From: Rachycentron canadum
Taxonomy: Eukaryota; Chordata; Actinopteri; Carangiformes; Rachycentridae
DNA: 64,000 nt
Direction of reading: 5' to 3'
Assembly: GCA_038496675.1 (NCBI GenBank)
Contig: CM076659.1
Coordinates: forward strand, 20,877,632-20,941,631
Below, piece after piece: positions 32,601-47,000 of this stretch. Position numbers and translations under genes: made by a program. Position 1 is the first letter of the stretch. Each line of letters begins with the position of its first letter. The notes below the pieces were generated by a model. The model saw only the letters and a program-made list of their open reading frames with translations. It made no database searches and was not told the DNA's origin.

Positions 32601-35600
32601 TTAATGAAAGTAATATATTATGTGCGTTTACACTAAAACTGACCCTGAGTCTTTAACATGAACGTAAAAATATTCTTGTGCAGCTTTAAACTAAAAGTAA
32701 CTTTACAATAAATGAATGAGGGACTGGTTTCTACCTGCTGTGCAGTCATGCTGTCGGCCTGGCTCAGTGTGGCACACAGCAGGGCCTGGAAGTACAGGTT
32801 GAAGCTCATGGCAGACTGACGATAGAGATTTGCTGCTCCACAGACACCTGACACCTTCATCAGCAGGTACTTGAGACCAGGCCGGGTGTCAAAGTCACGT
32901 GCTGTCCTGCAGAGGCACAGACCAACAGGTTCTAGTCTGTAAAACTAACCAACAGTGTCATCAACCATCTCTCTTTGTTTGGTTTCTCCTTTTTATTGGA
33001 ATGACTAGTAGCATCACAAATGTCTTTTTGCAGTCACCTGTATGAGTCCAGCAGCAGGTCCAGGATTATGGCTAAATTAGTCATGGAGATGTAGCGCAGG
33101 AAGCCTGCTGTGGGTCTCCCGGGGTCAGATGTCACAGGTGTGACCCTCTCGTGACCTTCAGGCTGTTTGACGAACTCCTCCAGGAGGATGTCGTAGAGGT
33201 TCTGGAGCAGGACCTGGTGGGACAGCAGGCTCACTACGATGGTCCGGAATGGGATCCTGCAGAATTCAGAAACCAGGATCAGGATGGTTGAAGAACGGCA
33301 ATATCTTACCTCAAATGAGAAATAACTCATTTTCTGCTGTAAGTTTCATCGCTACGGTTTTGTGGCTTAAGGTTGACAATGCAATGAAATCATCACTGTG
33401 TTTGTGGACGACAGCGTCACAAGTAAATGTTTTCTATTTTTTCTTTGCCTGTATCTCAGAGGACGTCATCCTCAGCATCTTAACTGTAAGAAGTTTTTGT
33501 CATATCTGTAACTGACAAACAGCCTTTTCAACGCCTGCTGCTAAATGTAGTGGAATGAATTATTGTCATTAGTTATCATTATTAATTATTATATCTGTAG
33601 ACGTATTGCAGTTATTATTGTTGCTGTTACTGTTGTTATGGTTTTATAGCACGGTAGCAGTTTTCACACAACACAAAGTGCTTTACAGAGTAAAATTGAT
33701 AAGATACGTGAATTTGAATTTGCACTGAGGAAACAGCAAAGGGAAGAGATAAAAAGAATCACAGATAAAATAATGAAAAATAAAAAATAGGGTATTAAAA
33801 AAACAAAAATCAAGACAAAACAATAAAGATTAAATAATAAATTGCTTAAAGAGAGAAGATGTTTGGAAGAGAATAAAACCAGAAATAAAAGTTGAAGTAG
33901 TATAAATATAAAGTAGTATTGAAAGTGAGGTAGAAGAAAAGAATACAGAGAATAATCATAGAATAGAAGACCTTAAAATATGAAAATAAATAGACAGCTA
34001 ACTAAATAAATAAAATAATTCAATTGTTCTCAAATCTCTCTCCCTCCCTCTTATGAGGAAGTCCTTCCATGCCACTGTCGCCAAAGAATTTAATTGTCTT
34101 GACAGACCTACATGTTTAACATTAGAGGGTTCAAGTAAATACTGAGACAATAGACAAACAACAAGGACACACACATTTCAACAGGACTCTTACTGGATGT
34201 TGTGCTGTGGTCAAACACACACACACACACACAGTAAAAACATGTGGATCGAGTAGCATGATGCATCATATTTATACAGTTATAGTATAAAAGGGTTGTG
34301 TTGTGTTCAGTGCAGAATGTTAAAAGGATGTTAAAGGTGTAATGACGTCCTATACTCTCCACATTGTGCAGTTCTGTGGTAGGAAACCGTACAGACCCAC
34401 AGAGCCGTGCTATACAAACACAATGTGAATGATCTCACAGAAAACAGTCTTACCCAATTTTCCTGTAACCACGGCAGCAGAAAGACAAGCAAAGACAGTC
34501 AGTGAGTGGTGAAATAGCAAAACTCATTTAAATTCTGAATGTTGACATATGTGAACACAAATTATTCTCCAAAGTTCCTGAGAGAAACATACATGCTGAC
34601 TCTAACCAACACAAGCAGACGTGTTTTATCACAGGTGGTGGTGACAGTGCCCAAACACAAAAAAACTGTTAGCAGTTTTGCCAGTAATTGAAATTTAGTT
34701 TTTTTAAATGCATTACATTAAAATAATTTACATATGTCAACAGTAATATGCATGAATTCTTCACATCCTAAAAATATATCGATCAAGCAGTTTTATCCAA
34801 AAGCCAGTTTATAAAAATGAAGTGTCTTGGTATTAGAAAGGTCAGAATCTAGTGTTAGTGGTAGTATCATAGTAATAGCATCATCATAGATACCATCGTT
34901 TTTGACCTTTTGTTTATATTACAATAAAATGTGCTGAAAATGTAACATACCTATTGATTAAACAATACTGATTTTGTAACAATCCTCAACAACAGGAGAA
35001 ACAATCAGGCCAGGAATAAAAACATGGTCAGAGCAAGAAATTGCAGGAGCTGCCATTTTTTGGGTTGAGGTAAAATGCGTTGAAACATGTTGCTACAGAG
35101 CTGCCCCGGCATGTTTCCAGACGTAAGGGAAAAATGTTTGTTTGGCACAAGCGCCAACAAAAATGGCATATTTACATTTTTCCATCGATAATGAAATGCA
35201 CAAACAATCATTCCATATGAAATAATATTGCATATTGCAACGATAATAATAATAAAAATAATAACCCCAATATGATTTTTTTTGCATATTGTGCAGCCCT
35301 TGTTTTCATGTGTGTCTGTTTATTTGTTTGTCAGTACAATTGCGCAACAAGTACTGACCAAAGTCATGGGTCATGACCCAGAGAAGATCTCATTAAATTT
35401 GTATGCAGATCGGATTCAAGAGCAACATCCAAGATTTTTTTTTTTTTGATGATTTCCGTAACATTGTTAACATTGCAATGAAATCAGACATATTTGTGGT
35501 GTTTAGATCTACGATTTTGTACTGTTTGGTCCAGACCCAGATCCTAATCAATCTTGGATTATTTGGCTTTGAGGTTAGAAAATATAGCATATCAGTTAAT

Positions 35601-36420
35601 TATCATCACACATAGAGAAAACCATGCGTCTGTGTGTGTGTCTTTATGGATGTGTTGTCCACCTCTTCTGAGTGTGTCCATTGGACTGCTGGTCAGACGG
35701 CAGCTCAATGATAAGAACACAGGACTGAGCGTGCTCAAATCCGTCCTTGTTGTTGGGCGTCTTTGGGGAGCACTGTGTGTCCAACATGAAGACCTGGGAC
35801 GCAAGGAGAACACATTAGTGAACTACCAGCAGTAGAGCTGTACCAGCACCACCGCAGCCAGCTTAGTTACACATGAAGAACATCATTCATGTTTTGATAC
35901 ATCACTGCTCAAAACCGCAGAATAATGAAGTTGACTCAACCAGCACAGAATCAACATAAATGCCCATATTTTGACATTTAAGTATGTTTCAAATAACTTG
36001 TGTCTGTGAATAAATGGTAAGAAATATACACAGACATGAAGTATGAGAAGGTTGAAAAGTGAACCAGGCATTCACAATTCACATTGCTAGAGTTACATAG
36101 AAATTCATCAACTTTCAAGAATATGATCAACCAAGAATAAGATAATATTACATAATTACATATATTATCATATATTGCAATATTTGGAACGAGATATAAA
36201 ATTTTGGATATTTCCCAAGCCTGCTCTGTATCAACGAAAGTTAACGTGTCTAATTATTATCACCAGTACTCAGGTCATACTGACCTGCTGAGCCATAGCT
36301 TTGATCCTCCAGTACTCAGCCTCAGCTGAGGGCGAATGAGACGGAGCTGCCACCTTCACCTCACAGGCGTCTCCAGAAAAACTGTCACTGCCACTATGAA
36401 AACAGGCTAGCAGGTTCTAC

Positions 36421-36477
<57 letters not shown>

Positions 36478-38559
36478 GAGATTGATACTGACCTGCATCA
36501 GATAAAAAAGCCAGGAATCAGTTATATTGTTATACCTGCAACTGTGACCACTTAAAGGTGCTATATGTAAGATTTTATATAGCCAACGTTAGCAATTACA
36601 GATGTTTACTTTAGCCATTGTTAACAAAAAGGTGAGCATACTGCCTCTTAGTAGAACGATTTTCTCATCCTGTCATGTCAAGCAGTTTTACCAAATGGGA
36701 TGGAGCTAGGTGGTTAGCGTTCTAATTTCATTTAAAGAAGCTAAAAATGGAAGCACAACAAAAATTAACATTGGTGTTGCTTTCCACTGCTGTAGACAGC
36801 TGTTTGTGAGTCACATTTCTTCACTGCTGGTGACTGAACAGCAGGTCATGCTAATGTTGGCTATGTAGCAAAAGCAAAAACTTTCAAACAGGTGTCCAAC
36901 AGGAGACCCGTTCAACAGAGGAAGAAGGTTCATGTATTTGATCCTCATACGTTTATTCAGTCGGTTCAGTCTTGGGATTACTGAGGCAAGTGGATGATGA
37001 AGAGGTCACCATTCACTTACACTACACATTATTATATGATAAAGTGATGACGCTGGTGGATCCACCTCCACAGATAAAAAAATCATGCTGAGGTATTATA
37101 GTTTAATACAGTCTATACATTAAATGCAATCCTTGTGAAAAAATCAGCTTTTCTATAAACCCAGTCAAATGTCATGTGTTAATGTGTGTGAAAGCATAAG
37201 CTACATGTTAAGGACTACATACTGTAAGCTTCATGTCGAGGATGTCAGCGTCCTACAGACACCACACAGTCTCCTGGATGAGACACCCATTCATTATGAG
37301 AACATTTTATAGGCACTTACAGTATATTTACCTTTCTATTCATGCAGCTCTAACAATTTAACATTTACTTGACAGAATAATTAATATGTTGGTTTAACAG
37401 AGAAAATTGTTTAAAAAAGGGCAAAACAGGAAGTTTATAAAAAAAAGTGGCACAGTGTTGCCCATAAATAATAATGAAAAACGTCTCATCCAAAGCCTAT
37501 TACCCAGCAGTTGTGAAGGAAAATAAAGCATTAATATCAAATAAACTCTAATAAATAAAAAAAATAAACAATAAGAGCAGAATAAGAGCAGAAAATGTGA
37601 GAATGTAATGTGTATTAGTTTAACTTAACATGTGAATTTAATTCCAGTTTTTAATTCAGGGGCCTCTAATGGATAAAAACAGATGGTTTTACTAGTAATA
37701 AGTCATATGTAAATTTTACATTTTACATGATGTAGTGTAAAGTCCCCCTAAGGACTCAATGTATCATCCTGACCCTGAAGTTCACAAAACCCACCAAGAA
37801 TAAATCAACATAATCAAACAGCAGTAAGAAAGGAACCTAAAGTGTGACTGTCTGCCCAGTAATATAACTTTGTGCATTTATAACATGACAAACTGACCAA
37901 CGTATTTCTACACATCACTGCAGGTGTAACATGCTATAGGAGGAGCTCTTATATAAATGACCATCAGACCTAAATAAATATGATGCGCCACGTAAAACAA
38001 TACTGTCAGCCACAGCAGGCAGTACAGGCACAGAAGCTGTTATATAATTACAGATTGACTGTCGATGATTGTCAGTGTGGCTGAGAGCACGTTAAGCTAT
38101 ATGTTAAGGTTTTACATATTAAACTGAGATGCTTTTTTTAAGCCTTAAAAACTCCTCTCCACTCACTGTGCAGATAAACAAAGATTGTGTGACAGGGTTT
38201 ATAAATCACATCTGACTCAGTTGTTCTTATGTGAGATGAGACAAAATGGAGATGAAGAATAAAACAAAAGTCATACAATTTATCTGCTTTCATTTTGACA
38301 CTTTGCTGAAGTAGCACAAATAACCACAACTCATGTGGTGTGTTACAAGACATGAAGCCATTTTCTGGAAAAGAGCTAAGGAAATCTGTCAGTAACGATA
38401 AGATCATCATCATTATCATCATCACTCACTCTGACACACACACACGTGGCTCTAAGCTGTAAAGCTGCTTAGCTGCAGTCTGTCAGGCAACTGCCACAGA
38501 ACTGCAGGGACACACAACATCTACTAATAAAATGCCTGGCAAGTCACCTCTGCTGATCT

Positions 38560-38642
<83 letters not shown>

Positions 38643-39953
38643 CGAGCGAAGGATAGGAGTTGTAGCTGAACAGCAGGGGTTGGATTCCCACTGAGGCCGT
38701 TCTCTCTAAATCTGTGATCTCCCACAGTTCTGAAACACCCTGAAGCGCCACATCCGCACAGCAGGTGCCACCATCAACAAATTAACTGGGAAACTGTGTC
38801 AAACACCACAGCTCAGCTTTTGTAGATTTTCCCACATTAGTAGCCAATCAGATTTCTGCATTTTTTTCTTTCTGGGGTAATTTCAGTTCATTCAACTTGT
38901 GTTTTAAAGCTGTCACAATTATTGTGTCCAAAAGATTCAATGATAACAATATCATCACAAAAAGAAAATACTGTCAAATTCATCTTTAACTTTGTTTATT
39001 TTGCACTTTTTGTCAAATTAATTGGACTAAAACTCTGTATCAATACTCAATATCAATATTTAATCACGAGTGTAATTTTACAGTAGCTTCCTGGTAATTG
39101 AACTACAGTCACATGATTATAGTGATTCAAGTATTTGAATGAGTTTTTTGTGTCGGTAGCTACTGAAACTGTAAATGATGAGGCCATAAAATCAAAGAAC
39201 TTTACTGCTGCTTCTCTTCATCAGTCAGTCACCACCACACACCTGACCCTTGTGTAGTGCATGTGCAAAAGCAGTGTGTGTTGCTCAGAGCTCACACAGC
39301 GACAATGTCATCATGGATAAACCTGAAACACCAGGGTCACAGTGAAGCAGTTACTGCATAGAAAACCAGAGCTGATATTTGATGCAGGTATTTTGGTTTA
39401 TGTGAGACATTTTGCCATAAACAAGCTGGCATGAGACCATTTTGTTAATATTTAGTGTTTGAATGTAAGATATCTCCTTAGTGTAGCTTTGCTGTTGTTC
39501 AGCTTCTTCCATTGTAAAGTTAGTTTGTAAAGCTTTGCTTTCAAAGTAGCGTCCCCATTATTGATTATTGCCATTACTGGTACACCTAATGTACGTATTT
39601 TACTTTAGAAAATTCCTGGTCGGTCCTGGTTGTCTCATTATAATTTGTTCAGACAGATAATTCTGCCTGTTTTAGACAAGTCCAAGTTGTATTTTTCTGC
39701 TTGAGTTTTGAACTTTGTGTGTTTCATTTCACAAAAGAAGCCACACTCATTATTTATTTATATATATATTAATATGCCTAAAAAAAAAAAAAAAAAAAAA
39801 AAAGCATTGCTTTGGTTTTGTTAACAAACTTAGATATTTTTTCTTTCTCCTCACAATTTGATCAATTAAGGAAAAAGAGGTAAAACAATAAAACCTGACA
39901 CAGTGAGGACACATACAGTTGTGACTCACAGCTGCAGACCTCAGTGTGTATGT

Positions 39954-40002
<49 letters not shown>

Positions 40003-40289
40003 TAACTGGGGTTATCAAGCTTAACGTGGAGTGTCAGCATGTTGACAGTATTAACTGCAAAGGCTTTTAGATTACTTCTGTCCCAACCAGTGGCTTCAGA
40101 TTGGTGATGGATTATGTGGTCACTGCAGTGGACTGGCCCGTTGACTGTGAGTGTGTGGGAGTGTGTGACAGAGGGTTGCTATATGTGTGTATTTGTTTAT
40201 TTTCTCATCTGTGTAGAAACTGTGTGTAAACATGACAGATAAGAGCATGCAGGCATTTACATCTGTATACACTCCACTTCTGTATGCAG

Positions 40290-40331
<42 letters not shown>

Positions 40332-41067
40332 CTACCTTGACAGGCTCTAACGTGGCAGAGAAAGCATCCTGCAGAGCACAGCAGGCCAACCTCCACATCT
40401 CCTCTGTGAACACTGGACCAACTGTCACTAACACATATCTGAGGAGAGGGAACATTAGAGAGATAGAGAACAGTGGTTGGATTATCCAGAGAAGAATAAA
40501 TCACACAAAAACCTACTTTCTACAATTATAAACACTATATGATAAAATGAATGTTTTCATGAACAACAAAGCCCTGTCCTGAAATGACCAAAACCAACAA
40601 TGTGTCTGTTTCTTAAAGGCCCCATATTTTATTGCCATTTGAAGTGTCGACTTTCGCTCAGAGTCTCTCTTCTGATTGGCTGACTGTTTTCTGAATGAAA
40701 ACACAATGGTAAACACTCAGAGAAACCAAACCAAACCAAGTTCTACAAGGTTGGATGGTGGGTCTTTTACAGCAGGAAAGATTAAAGGTCATCTCCTCTC
40801 TTAGGCTTCTCTCTGGAGCTCTAGTAACAACAGATCAGATCCTCTCTTCTGATTGGCTGACTGTTTGTTGAGTGATCTAATAAAATTATATCATATTTCA
40901 GCTAAACACTTAGAGAAACCAAATCCTGCAAGGTTGGCTAAGTCCTGACGGCTCAGTTTCTGAAAACAGTCTGAGAGCATTTCTCTGTGGACTGAGACCT
41001 TTGGTACTTTCACAATATTAAAATATAGTCTTTCAATATTCAGTACTCCAATATTTTAATTTGATAA

Positions 41068-41098
<31 letters not shown>

Positions 41099-44000
41099 TT
41101 CAATAATTTCCTGGGCAGTGTACGTTTCAGCAAATGCTGCTCAAACAGGAGTAAATTGGTTTTTAGTTGCCAGTTTTTTGAGTAATTATATATATTTTTT
41201 TATATGCACAAATCCTAGACTTCCCTCACAGCACCATCTCCAACTAAAGCAATTTAATTTAACGATATGATTTTAATTATTTTTAGTTTCAGCTAGCTTT
41301 TTCATCTGGACGAAGAGTCAGCCCTTGGTTTGCTGTTCAAAAAGAAGCAATCAATGAGATGGTGCTGGTTGTTAATGGCACAGACACCAGCAGGCAAAGA
41401 GAACAATAACCAGACCAGGCAAAGAGTTTCATTTTGTAGTTAACAAGCAACACTTTGTTAGTGAGAATTATTAGTAATTGTTTTCAATAATTGGGGCCGT
41501 TAATATGAAACAATTAAACAATTCAACCTACAAACACACAAAGAGAGATTCTGCGCTTGAAGTGACTGATGTGTAACTGAAGACTAAGGTGTTGGTCGTG
41601 TGGTCACCTGATGCAGGAGCAGCCCACCCTGGAGATGGTCTCTGCAGGTTCGGACACACAGGCCACCAGCAGCTTGAACAGGTCCTTCAACATCAGGTTG
41701 ATCAGACACTCGTAACCAATGTCTGCAAGGACACAACAATAAACACGACACATCCCCTGAGCATGTGGTGAAAGAGGCGCCATGGTTTAATTTGACTAAA
41801 GAGGACAGTGGCACAACAAGGCATCAGTCATGCTCCACTTCACACGAGAAAAACAACAACAACAAAGTCATCACATATGTGATGCTGAGAGCATTTTATC
41901 ACAGGTTCATGGTTAAAGGTTAAAAGTCAGTGTCCGTGTGTACGTCCCACATTCCTCTCCTCCTTCATCTTCTCTGCTCTCTGATGACTAAAATAAGCAC
42001 AAACATAATCAGTCAGTAGTATTTTATGGAACTGAAGGTTTCGACTGACACTTTGAGCCTTTGGGAGCGTTTGACGTTAAGCTCTGTAAACTTGACTTCC
42101 TCTACAGTCAATGTTCAGGTGGTAGCTCTGTGTTCATCACAGATAAAACCAACATCCTGAACTTTTCAACAAGCTCGGCCATCAAGGCAGCTTAACTCCA
42201 TCCTGCATCAAGATGATCAAAGAAGAAGAGACTACAGGAAGTCAGTCTTTAAGTCACAGAGGGAAACATCAGGAAATGGTGAGGGCGAAAGATAAGCTTC
42301 AATTTTCTCTGTTGACAAACTCCGCCAGAGCTCTTACTGCTCCAGATGTAGAGGTGAACAAGTTCTGATTTGTCAGTGTGGAAGCAGAGGTGAGACTGAG
42401 CTTTAACTGGGTAGCTGTGTCTCACCCGAGTGTATGAAACTGTTGACATGCTCCACCACCAGTTCACATGACAGGCCAATGGCGTGTTTGAAGTTTGCCG
42501 CCGCCACATCCCAGTAGGAGTGGTCACCGTGGCTACGCTGCAACCACAGTGACATCACAGGAAGCAGCAGCTGGATGACAGAGAAGATGGCAAACCCCGG
42601 ACCTGGAGGGAGGAGGCAGAGTTAACGGTTCAGTCGCATTGAGATTGATGAGAGTCAGACGCATTTATTTAAAGTAACAGAGTGACCTGCCTCATTTCTG
42701 TTTAAAGGTCCCATACAGTCTAATCACAGCACAGAAAGAAAGTGAAGTCTGAGTGAGTCTCAAGCTTGTTTTGGGGGAGTAATCCCTTCAGTCTGGTCTT
42801 CACCAGGGGAAGAACAAACATCAGTTGGACTGAGGTGGTTTTAATTTGAGAAAATCCCACTGTTTGCCTGTAAAAAAAACGCCTCCATGTTGACTTTGAC
42901 TTCATGTTTGGAGTCACTGTCTGTGTGTTACCTGGCACACTGGTGACCTCTCTGAGCAGAGTGAAGAGCAGCTCCAGGGTTGGAGGTTGGTGTTGTCGAG
43001 GACAGTTTGACACCGCCGCCGTGAGCTGCTCCAGTAACAAGATCCAGACCTGGATCAGACCTGGAGGACAGAATATGCCACGGCTGAGTTTAAGACAGAG
43101 TGGAAGGAGGGTGAGAAAGAGATGGGCAGAAGGACAGTAACCTGTCTTAACCTGTGTCATCGTCAAACTCCTGGAGGACACAGTCCATCCCGTCCTCGCT
43201 GCTGATGGAGCGCTCCTGTGCTCTCATTGGCAGGCTGGCGAGCCGTGCCCCCAGGAACACGGGCTTGGATGGCATCTTGTAGATCTTAGCCAGTAGCTGT
43301 CAAAGGCATAGTGGCTTTGTTAACTGACAGGAAGGAAGACAAACAAATACCTGCAAATATGTGCAGTTGGGCCTGAGGTGATGGAGGGTGGGGCTGTTCC
43401 CCACCTGCGAACACTTGCGAAGGTAGTCGAGAGCAGGCAGACAGAGGTCGGTGGAGCTGTAACCTGACACATGGACGCAGTCGCCGATCTCCTTATAGTC
43501 CACCTCTCCTACAGGCACACAGACAATCACACAGAAATCCCAGGGAATATAGAAGGTCTGAAGAAAACTGGTGGGAGTAATACAGGCTAAACTAGACTCC
43601 AACTTACTGATTAAGTGATGTAAATATCTTTAGCACAGATTTATCAAAAATTAAATTTCAGAAATTATTGCTGAGACCTTTAATCTTGCAGGAAGAAAAT
43701 GAGCTTACACATTTACACATAAATCCCCTCATCATGTATTAAAGAAGTGACGTAAATACAAACTGTACATGCATGTCATGAGTGTGTCACATCCAACACA
43801 CAGTTTACTGCCCAATTCCAGGAGAAATGAAATCCTTGAAGTCTTGTAGAAGTAATTGGAGGGGGACAAACCTAAGCCTTTGACGAACTTCATGAGGCAC
43901 ATGATGTAGTCGGTGGCAGCGTTGGCAAAAACCTGGATGTTGTCGGTGTTGATGAAAGCCTCAAAGACGTCAAATACTGGAGCCTGGGACTTCCCTAGAG

Positions 44001-47000
44001 AGGAGAAAGATGGGTGGGATGAGATGAAGGACACATGAAGGAAAAGACAGGACAGAAAAGTAACAACTGTGAGACAAAGGGCTACCCATGGAGTATTCTC
44101 CCAGCAGGTAGTCTTTAATGTCGGTCTTGCTGCTGTGGACAGTCCTCAGAGCGCTGAACAGGGGCCGCCACCCTGACAGGATCTGAGGAGAACACATCTC
44201 CACCAGCTCGCCTATCGACGTGATCACCTGCAGGGAGGCAGGCAGAGAAACCAATGAGGCAAAACGAAGCTGCTACGGTGAATAACTGAGTGATTTGTGT
44301 TAAAATGTGACACTTGAAATGAGATTTGAGTTACCTGATCCTGGACGTCCTCGTCACAGAGCTCCAGCTGCATGATGTGCTCAAAGGGCCTGAACAACGC
44401 TTCATTAAAGTGGAAGTGCGGAAGCTCCGCCCAGCTCGTCAGCACCTCCGTCAGAACATCGTGGATGAAGGAAACGGCCTTCTGGGATACGTGGCGCTCT
44501 TTGTGACACGCCGCCTGGAAGCAGAAGAAGCTTTGACTGTGTCTGCAGTGAGGAAATGCATTACAAAGAACTGGTGAAACAGTTGTCACACACAGATAGC
44601 TTGCTGCAGTTCCCTACCTCCACCAGGTGGGGTGCCACCACGCTCCAGGCCCTCATCATGTGGAGCAGAGGCCGGCTCTTGTTCCTTACGATCCGCAACA
44701 TGGCCTCGCCAAGACGGAAGAGGTGGAGAGCGCTGCGCCGCTCCAGAGTCGACTTGGCCTCTCCTACAGTTACACAGAGGGGACAAAGATATCAATTTCT
44801 TAAATGTCCTATCATGAAATCACTTACACAGTAAGAAATTTTTTGTTTGTAAACCCACTTTGTTGCTGCTACATACAACTTTTACAGCAGGAAACATTAA
44901 AGGTCCCATATTTTACACTTGTCCTGTGTGTTATTTTAAGTGTTGATATACATAAGAAGATATCAGTGTAGTTTTACATCTCCTCTCTCTGGGGCAGGTT
45001 TCAGATCCTCTCTTCTCATTGGCTGACTGTTTTCTGAGTGATTGAATAAAAATAATGCAGATTTCAGGTAAACACTCACAAACCAAAACCTACACAGTTG
45101 GATGGTGAGACTAGGTGGGTGGAGCTTGGCGACAGGGCTGAGGGCAGTGACTGCTTATGGTTACTGGTTAAGTTATGGCTATGATTTTGGAAAAAAAGAG
45201 TATCCAATGCAGGTGTGTGTGCATGTACCTGGCATTGCGAGTGAATAATCACCAGTCTCAGTTACAGAGTCAAATAGTTGAGACTGAGAAGCTTTTCTCA
45301 GCTGCTGCAGGAAACCAACCAAACCCACCAGGTTCAGTTTGGTGGCAGCTTCTTCAAACAACCTGGAACACACGAACACACACACACACACACACACACA
45401 CACGATTTAAAAATTACACAAATTAAATATTTAAGAATTACAGATTGTAAAAGGCTTTAGCAAAACAAGTTCCTCTTAAAGGACCAATGACATAAAGTCA
45501 AGTGAAAATATTCCTGATAAAAAAAACATGAATTGAATGTAGTGAATTCTGAATCATAGGTTCATGACTATGACAATGCTGCAGCATTGTCCCCTAAGTC
45601 AAGAGTTTTTTGTGTGCGTGGGACAGCCCAGTGCAGAGGAGTATTTACTATGTTTTGGCAGCACTCTGAGCTTGTAAATGTGTTCAGTCCATCTGCTCCA
45701 AAAGATCAAGGGGAACATTTTTTTTATTCGCTCCTAAAAGCAGCCTAGATAACTGGTTACATAAGAGATGATCCTTGGAATAAACACACATATACTATAT
45801 TTACTGCAGCTTTGTGTGTGTGTGGGAATAAGCTTTAATGTCCAGAACTGTTGGCACGCACAGATACAAAAATACATACATACAAAAGACCCTTACCTTA
45901 ACCTAATTAATATAATAATTAATCAATATTTGTAAATTTACTTTATCAATTTGCTGTCAGTCTTGGATTCTAAATACTACATTAATCTTGACAAAAATTA
46001 TTACAAGTAAACTTTTTATCCAAACTATGTGATATTTCTGTCAGTACAACATGGACTGATGAATGATGGCACAAAGACATATCTGTTTGAGACATGGTTC
46101 TGTTCTGCTGCTGCCCTCTTGTGGCTGTTATAAAAAGTTGTGGCGTTAAAATCCTGCAGAGTCACCACCTGCCAGTGAAATGGGTGTTTGGGCAGATAAA
46201 TGCATGAGCAGTCAGCACCATGTTGGCTGCTAATGTAACTAGATGATAAAAGAGGAACAACAGATATTTTAGAACACCAGTTCACAATCTGCTAATTTTC
46301 ATCTGTATTGTTAAAGCTTAATAAAAATCTGATTTATGTTGCGTTTAAGTTGATAAAAACTTTTCACATCACATTTCTCTTAATTGCTCTCATCAAAAAG
46401 AAAATAGTCAAACAAATTAAAAGAGAGGTCCACCTAAAATTCCTACCATAAAATCAAAATCGTGGACGTTAATATGTCTGTAAAAAATGTCAAGTGTTTC
46501 CAGATCTCATGGCAACACCAGCTCAAAGACATCACATTTACAATGTTATTATGATACTTGATATTTGATGGTTGAGAAGCTTGGACCAACAAATGGTGAC
46601 ATGTTGGCTTCAAAAATGACTTAAAAGATAAATCTGTTTTTTGATGAATTGTATCACTGATGAATTGTTTCTGTAAGGCCACATTTTACAGAATTACTCA
46701 TTTCTACATGTAACTTACTTAATAAAATAGACAAAGAAATAAAGAAAGAAAAGAAAAAGAAAGAAAATATATATATATATTATATATCAAGCAAATATGA
46801 TATTTTTGTCAACATTGAGATTTAGTATGCAATTGAAAATATATGCATTTTACATGTAATTACTATGTATGCAAATATTCATGCTGTAAGTTTAGTGTTT
46901 CTAAACAGTCTAAGACCAAAGAGTCTGGTAGTGAGTGTTGTATCTGTGTTGTTGATATTAAATAAATATATAAGTTAGTTGGTCTGGGAGTTTTGTTTTA

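Larger units (their letters stand above)
36473..40335 (-). other. arfgef3 intron between window exons 26 and 27
   Basis: The longest intron seen. It holds a possible AAAGGTGCTATATGTAAG-type dispersed repeat near 36553, a segment near 37950-38010 resembling 53185-53245, and the simple repeats listed at 38561, 39780, 39945 and 40290. No gene. Confidence 0.6.

Noticed and set aside
38483..38751. Frames with runs of Cys-Val or Arg-Ala-Cys.
   Set aside because: Translation of the (GCAC)n-(CA)n microsatellite.
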